A DNA stretch of 5,308 bases from an uncultured Collinsella sp. (GTDB lineage Bacteria; Actinomycetota; Coriobacteriia; Coriobacteriales; Coriobacteriaceae): positions 1 through 5,308 of the forward strand of contig CAAENB010000063.1 of assembly GCA_900757235.1 (NCBI GenBank). The letters are read 5' to 3'. Positions 5,133 through 5,308 of the stretch are shown in pieces. The position numbers and the translations under genes are program-made. Below the pieces are notes generated by a model. That model saw only the letters and a list, made by a program, of their open reading frames with translations. It did not search any database and was not told where the DNA came from. Position 1 is the first letter of the stretch. Every line of letters begins with the position of its first letter.

Positions 5133-5308
5133 ATGGAGTATCCACAGCTTGCCGTCATGAATATCAGCCATCGCTATTTTGACCTTGAGGAATTCTTTTC
5201 CTCGGCAGCGGCCTCGGGCTACACGTGTTGCGAGCTTTGGACCGGGGCGATGCATCTGTATGTCGATTGCCATGGATACGATTCGCTCGAGCAGGTGCGG
5301 GAGCTGTC
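5133..5308 (+). CDS. Sugar isomerase/epimerase (TIM barrel), FrlC-like, 5' part only
   Basis: The first 58 codons of a gene that runs off the right edge. The start ATG follows AAGGTGG (5121-5127) by 5 nt. The fragment looks like the first two beta-alpha units of a xylose-isomerase-like TIM barrel: LAVMNISHRYF (6-16), a helix FFSSAAASGY (21-30), then the strand CCELWTGAMHLYVD (32-45). E. coli FrlC, the fructoselysine 3-epimerase, has by recall the closely similar order of CGHQRL, a helix ending ELGYDGIEIWGG and then RPHAF. Glu34, Trp36, Gly38 and His41 align by eye. In the frl route this enzyme converts psicoselysine to fructoselysine, which suits a cluster with FrlB-like deglycases. Only the N-terminus is visible, so another isomerase/epimerase of the same fold is possible, and metal-binding residues further on cannot be checked. 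Confidence 0.65.
   Translation, partial: MEYPQLAVMNISHRYFDLEEFFSSAAASGYTCCELWTGAMHLYVDCHGYDSLEQVREL

Noticed and set aside
1..5308. CRISPR arrays, tRNA or rRNA genes, insertion sequences, phage or toxin-antitoxin genes
   Set aside because: No regularly spaced repeats, RNA-gene folds, transposase motifs or terminal inverted repeats were seen. The window is nearly filled by one metabolic and transport cluster.

Overview
This window holds most of one + strand gene cluster for uptake and breakdown of a phosphorylated sugar-amine. The best reading is a glycated amino acid (Amadori compound) such as fructoselysine or glucoselysine. The sequence is GC-rich by eye and has strong Shine-Dalgarno sites. 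The combination of a mannose-family PTS with SIS-domain deglycases in a GC-rich background suggests a gut actinobacterium of the Coriobacteriia, most likely Collinsella. That assignment is an inference, since no rRNA or other marker is present. Fructoselysine use has been reported in Collinsella, which fits.

Layout: positions 1-186 form a leader. It holds a strong hairpin (3-38), an imperfect 26-bp direct repeat with a 33-bp period (117-175), and a GntR/HutC-like palindrome (147-165) just ahead of the first gene. Two SIS-fold enzymes follow: a GlmS-like one (187-1302) and an FrlB/FraB-like one (1363-2424). Both keep the Glu and His, 16 residues apart, that act in GlmS and in the FrlB/FraB deglycases. 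A perfect-palindrome terminator (2461-2488) comes next. After it lies a complete mannose/sorbose-family PTS permease: EIIA (2519-2935), EIIB (2953-3423), EIIC (3432-4223) and EIID (4213-5049). A second terminator-like hairpin (5082-5115) precedes the start of a TIM-barrel sugar isomerase/epimerase that resembles FrlC and runs off the right edge (5133-5308).

Proposed pathway: phosphate passes from PEP through EI/HPr (not in the window) to His9 of EIIA and then His13 of EIIB. It is then transferred to the substrate as EIIC/EIID import it. The 6-phosphorylated Amadori product is split by the deglycases to a hexose 6-phosphate (glucose 6-phosphate for a fructoselysine-type substrate) and the free amine. 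The FrlC-like enzyme may bring a C3 epimer into the route. The gene content equals the Salmonella gfrABCDEF set (PTS plus two deglycases) but in a different order, with deglycases first, and with an frlC-type gene added. The exact substrate cannot be read from sequence.

The main points beyond plain annotation are the leader repeat/operator, two terminators placed inside the cluster within about 30 nt of the next start codon, and the marked codon bias of the FrlB-like gene compared with its neighbours.
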